Assembly: GCF_008638305.1 (NCBI RefSeq)
Contig: NZ_VTPZ01000003.1
Span: forward strand, 62,001 to 126,000
DNA length: 64,000 nucleotides
Origin: Pseudomonas profundi
GTDB lineage: Bacteria > Pseudomonadota > Gammaproteobacteria > Pseudomonadales > Pseudomonadaceae
Direction: 5' to 3'
Part shown: positions 61,138-64,000 of the stretch, in pieces
Position numbering within the stretch: position 1 is the stretch's first letter
Layout: every line of letters starts with the position of its first letter
Translations under genes and position numbers: made by a program
The notes under the pieces: generated by a model
Databases searched by the model: none
Told to the model about the DNA's origin: nothing
The model's input: only the letters and a program-made list of their open reading frames with translations

Positions 61138-62277
61138 TCAGACGGAGCGCGCAGCCAGGCGCCAGAGCCGGGCGATGTCCGCGGCGCGTGATTGCAGCTG
61201 GCTGTCGGCTTCGGCCATGGCCTGCTCCAGGCTGACCGGTCCCGGCGCCAGACTGAATGCCGCTTCGATACCGGCCTCGTACACCCGCTGATAACCGTCA
61301 CCCAGGCTACCGACCAGTGCGATCACCGGCACCCCGGCGGCCTGGGCGACGCGTGCCACGCCCACCGGCGTCTTGCCGTGCAGGCTCTGACCATCCAGCC
61401 GACCTTCACCGGTGATGACCAGGTCGGCGCCCTGCATCGCCGCGGCCAACCCGGACAGCTCCGCCACCAGTTCAATACCCGGCCGGAAGCTGGCACCCAG
61501 TACCGCCCGGGCGGCAAAGCCCAGGCCACCGGCTGCACCCACACCCGGAACCTCACGATAATCTTCACCCAGGGTGACCGCCATAACGTCGGCGAAATGC
61601 CCCAACGCCCGATCCAGTTGCTCCACCTGCTCCGGCGTGGCGCCCTTCTGCGGACCGAATACATGGGAAGCGCCACGCGGGCCGCACAGCGGATTGTCCA
61701 CATCCGCGGCCACCAGCATTTCCACACTCGTCAGGCGCGGGTCCAGGCCGTCCAGCTCGATGCGCTGCAGATTGATCAGGGCTGCGCCGCCTGTTGCCAG
61801 CGGCTCGCCAGCGGCATCCAGCAACCGCACACCTAGCGCCTGCAGCAGCCCGGCTCCGCCGTCATTGGTGGCACTGCCACCGATACCGAGAATGATACGC
61901 CGGGCTCCGGCATCCAGCGCCGCCAGTATCAATTCCCCGGTGCCGTAGCTGGTGGTGATACGGGCATCACGCTGGGCCGGCTCGATCCAGTGCAGACCAC
62001 TGGCGGCCGCCATTTCGATCACCGCCTGGCCATCCTCCAGCCAGCCCCAATGGGCCTGCACCGGTTGGCCTAGCGGACCGCACACCCTCAGCTCGCGCCG
62101 CTCGCCACCGCTGGCGGCCAGCACCGCATCCACGGTGCCTTCGCCGCCATCGGCCATCGGACACAGGCGGATATCCGCGTCGGGATAGACCGTCTGCCAG
62201 CCCCGGGCAATGGCGCTGGCCACATCGTCGGCACTGAGGCTTTCCTTGAACGAGTCGGGGGCGATCACCAGTTTCAT
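61138..62277 (-). CDS. garK: Glycerate kinase (GarK/GlxK type)
   Basis: A 379-residue class I glycerate kinase. The start MKLVIAPDSFKESLSADDVASAIARGW is the family signature. Further motifs are LCPMADGGEGTVDAVLAASGG near residue 50, GIGGSATNDGGAGLLQALGVRLLDAAG near residue 130, and VITGEGRLDGQSLHGKTPVGVARVA near residue 285. It phosphorylates D-glycerate to 2-phosphoglycerate in the cytoplasm. The ATG overlaps the stop of the upstream permease gene (TGATG), so translation is coupled. The pair suggests uptake and use of glycerate or sugar acids. Confidence 0.93.
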   Translation of the reverse strand: MKLVIAPDSFKESLSADDVASAIARGWQTVYPDADIRLCPMADGGEGTVDAVLAASGGERRELRVCGPLGQPVQAHWGWLEDGQAVIEMAAASGLHWIEPAQRDARITTSYGTGELILAALDAGARRIILGIGGSATNDGGAGLLQALGVRLLDAAGEPLATGGAALINLQRIELDGLDPRLTSVEMLVAADVDNPLCGPRGASHVFGPQKGATPEQVEQLDRALGHFADVMAVTLGEDYREVPGVGAAGGLGFAARAVLGASFRPGIELVAELSGLAAAMQGADLVITGEGRLDGQSLHGKTPVGVARVAQAAGVPVIALVGSLGDGYQRVYEAGIEAAFSLAPGPVSLEQAMAEADSQLQSRAADIARLWRLAARSV

Positions 62278-63635
62278 CACAGCAGCACCAGGCTGAGCAG
62301 CCATACCGTGAACATGCCCACCACACCCTGGATCAGGGTGGCGACCGTCTGCGCCTGATAAGCCGTGGCCACCTTCATGCGGCTGAACTGGGTGACCACC
62401 CAGAAGAAGCTGTCATTGGCGTGGGATACCGTCATGGCGCCGGCACCGATTGCCATTACCGTGAGTACCCGGCCCATCTCGCTGTCCAGACCCAGTTGCC
62501 CGAGCAGCGGCGCCACCAGCGCCGAGGTGGTGACCAGGGATACCGTGCTCGACCCCTGGGCGGTCTTCAACCCGGCAGCAACGAGGAAGGGCATGAACAG
62601 ACCGATGCCCAGGGAGGACAGCGTCTGGCCCAGATAATCCCCCAGCGGCGTGGCACTGAGCACGGTACCAAAGGCACCACCGGCGCCGGTGATCAGTAGA
62701 ATGGGTGCCGAAGCTACGATGCCTTGCGCCACCCGGTCATGCAGCTCCTGTCGCTTGTTGTCCGATTTGAGCAGCGTGCAGGCCAGCGCCAGACCAATCG
62801 CCAGAGCTAAAATCGGCTGGCCGAGGAAAACGATCAGGGTATACAGCCCCCCTTCACCCACGGGGCGGGCAGGCAGGTTGGCCACCGTGCCCAGACAGAT
62901 CAGCGCAATCGGCACGAAGATGGGGGCGAAGGCCTTGGCCGGGCTCGGCAGTTGACCATAGCTGTCGCGCATCGCCTGATAGTCATTGCTGTCCATGATC
63001 GGTGCGCCATTATCTTCCAGTTCGATGTCCTTGCCGATGAAGCGGTTGGCCCACAGCATGCCGGCCATGGCGGTAACGAAAGACACGACCAGACCCACCA
63101 GGATCACCAGCCCCAGACTGGATTCCAGCCCCAGATTACCGGCTGCGGCAATAGGCCCGGGCGTTGGCGGCACAAAGGTGTGGGTGGCATACAGGCCGGT
63201 CGCCAGTGCCACGCTCATCGCCACCACCGACACCTTCATCCGCGCCGCCAGGGCGTTTTTCAGCGAATTGAGAATGACGTAGCCGGAGTCGCAGAACACC
63301 GGAATCGACACCAGATAGCCGATGATCGACACCGTCAGCGTGGGAAAGCGTTCACCCAGCAGGCGAATCACCGATTCCGCCATGGTGATAGCTGCACCAC
63401 TGCGTTCGAGGATGACCCCGATGATGGTGCCAAACACAATGACGATGCCGATGTAACCGAGAATGCCACCGAAGCCTCGGGTGATGTGCCCGACAATCTC
63501 CAGGGTCGGCAACTGGTAGGCGAAGCCGGCCAGCAGCGCGGCACCGAGCAGGGCCAGGAAGGGATGCAGTTTGAGTCGCGTTGTCGCCAGGACAATAAAG
63601 ACAATCAGCGCGATCAGAATCAGGACCAGACCCAT
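62277..63635 (-). CDS. GntP family sugar-acid permease
   Basis: A 452-residue inner-membrane transporter with about 12-14 helices of the GntP family (gluconate:H+ symporter type). It starts LVLILIALIVFIVLATTRLKLHPFLALLGAALLAGFAY and carries ITRGFGGILGYIGIVIVFGTIIGVILERSGAA, CDSGYVILNSLKNALAARMKVSVVAMSVALATGLYATHTFVPPTPGPIAAAGNLG, and AANDSFFWVV-like VSHANDSFFWVVTQFSRM, all typical. Because the next gene is glycerate kinase with overlapping stop/start, the substrate may be glycerate rather than gluconate. A LysR-type gene lies upstream on the same strand. Confidence 0.9.
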   Translation of the reverse strand: MGLVLILIALIVFIVLATTRLKLHPFLALLGAALLAGFAYQLPTLEIVGHITRGFGGILGYIGIVIVFGTIIGVILERSGAAITMAESVIRLLGERFPTLTVSIIGYLVSIPVFCDSGYVILNSLKNALAARMKVSVVAMSVALATGLYATHTFVPPTPGPIAAAGNLGLESSLGLVILVGLVVSFVTAMAGMLWANRFIGKDIELEDNGAPIMDSNDYQAMRDSYGQLPSPAKAFAPIFVPIALICLGTVANLPARPVGEGGLYTLIVFLGQPILALAIGLALACTLLKSDNKRQELHDRVAQGIVASAPILLITGAGGAFGTVLSATPLGDYLGQTLSSLGIGLFMPFLVAAGLKTAQGSSTVSLVTTSALVAPLLGQLGLDSEMGRVLTVMAIGAGAMTVSHANDSFFWVVTQFSRMKVATAYQAQTVATLIQGVVGMFTVWLLSLVLL

Positions 63636-63772
63636 TATCGTGTTTCCTTTATGTGTGTTGGAAGACGGCAGAGCGGCGGCGGAACAGCGTTCCAGCCAAG
63701 GCGCGTCATTATTGGGTATTCAGCCGTCACTGGACAGGCTTTGAGTCATTCAAGCATGCCGCCTCGATACTG

Positions 63773-64000
63773 TCAGCCTGGGGGCTGGCTTCCAGCGCCG
63801 GCCGGCCCACTGAAGTGCTCCGCCAAACGCCTGATCAAGGCACGCTCTTCCCGCATGAAGCCCAGAAAGGCTTCCGCCACGGGGCTCAGGCGCTTGCCCC
63901 GCGCATGCACGGCGCACCAGCTGCGATAGAGTGGCAACCCTAGGAAGTCCAGTTGTACCAGCTCACCGCTACGCAGAAAGGGCGCCGCGGCATGCTGGGT
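63773..64000 (-). CDS. LysR-family regulator, C-terminal fragment (5' end outside window)
   Basis: Reading from 64000 on the minus strand gives 75 residues ending at the TGA at 63775-63773. They read APFLRSGELVQLDFLGLPLYRSWCAVHARGKRLSPVAEAFLGFMREERALIRR, the end of the LysR substrate domain. The N-terminal HTH is off the window. It lies 137 bp upstream of the GntP permease gene in the same direction, so it may regulate that gene, but LysR regulators are more often divergent, so this is uncertain. Confidence 0.85.
   Translation of the reverse strand, partial: TQHAAAPFLRSGELVQLDFLGLPLYRSWCAVHARGKRLSPVAEAFLGFMREERALIRRLAEHFSGPAGAGSQPPG

Noticed and set aside
1-64000. CRISPR arrays, tRNA or rRNA genes, phage or transposase genes
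   Set aside because: None seen: no regularly spaced direct repeats with unique spacers, no rRNA-like blocks, no tRNA-like cloverleaf noticed by eye (short RNAs could be missed without a scanner), and no transposase or integrase motif in any frame.

Overview
The window looks like a chromosomal segment of a Pseudomonas-type gammaproteobacterium with moderately high GC, most like the Halopseudomonas / P. pertucinogena side of the family. This is inferred from gene content (HexR next to zwf, pst-phoU, nirBD with a phosphatase-kinase fusion, pqiAABC, duplicated MCPs, a cytochrome c551, several Pseudomonas-type small proteins); no rRNA or other taxonomic marker is present. No tRNA, rRNA, CRISPR array, transposase or phage gene was seen.

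Layout. 0-2.8 kb: a truncated response regulator, a MITE-like element with perfect 20-bp ends, an iron alcohol dehydrogenase and cytochrome c551. 2.8-7.8 kb: pstS-pstC-pstA-pstB-phoU behind a clear Pho box. 7.8-9.0 kb: three tandem copies of a ~343-bp non-coding repeat. 9-24 kb: acyl-CoA thioesterase, uvrD, a GGDEF/EAL protein, zwf and hexR with a perfect HexR operator between them, ppiC, cvfB-like, an unknown protein next to a zinc alcohol dehydrogenase, a receiver protein, and a ROK kinase. 24-32 kb: a phosphoribosyltransferase-HAD fusion, a small exported protein, an MCP, a Ca/Na exchanger, a PhoD-like phosphatase, CopZ and PfpI. 32-41 kb: an acetoacetate-decarboxylase-like protein, a flavin oxidoreductase, the pqiA-pqiA-pqiB-pqiC lipid-transport operon, cytochrome b561, a MarR remnant and glutathione peroxidase. 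41-47 kb: nirB-nirD-nirC and a PP2C-kinase fusion behind an NtrC/sigma-54 type promoter. 47-53 kb: cell-wall and stress genes (maa, mepA, alpha/beta hydrolase, ClpP-like protease, two KGG-repeat proteins, a diguanylate cyclase). 53-64 kb: a small exported protein with a glycosyltransferase, an MCP, chrA, an ABC-F ATPase, a DksA paralogue, and glycerate kinase with a GntP permease.

The observation most likely to be new links two places 28 kb apart. The small exported proteins at 25159-25437 (minus) and 53130-53375 (plus) both end in QRWVF-stop. Each has a -24/-12 (sigma-54) promoter with identical internal spacing. Each also has two 11-bp TGCA-N3-TGCA dyads about 31-32 bp apart, lying 67-69 bp upstream of the -24 element, with an IHF-like site between. 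One is followed at once by a family 2 glycosyltransferase; the other lies upstream of the phosphoribosyltransferase-HAD fusion. This looks like a small RpoN regulon of exported, C-terminally tagged proteins tied to surface or sugar chemistry. The activator is not in the window.

Regulatory sites could be read directly for phosphate (PhoB), hexose (HexR), nitrogen (NtrC/RpoN) and copper (CueR-type) control, so several operons here can be assigned to regulons from sequence alone.
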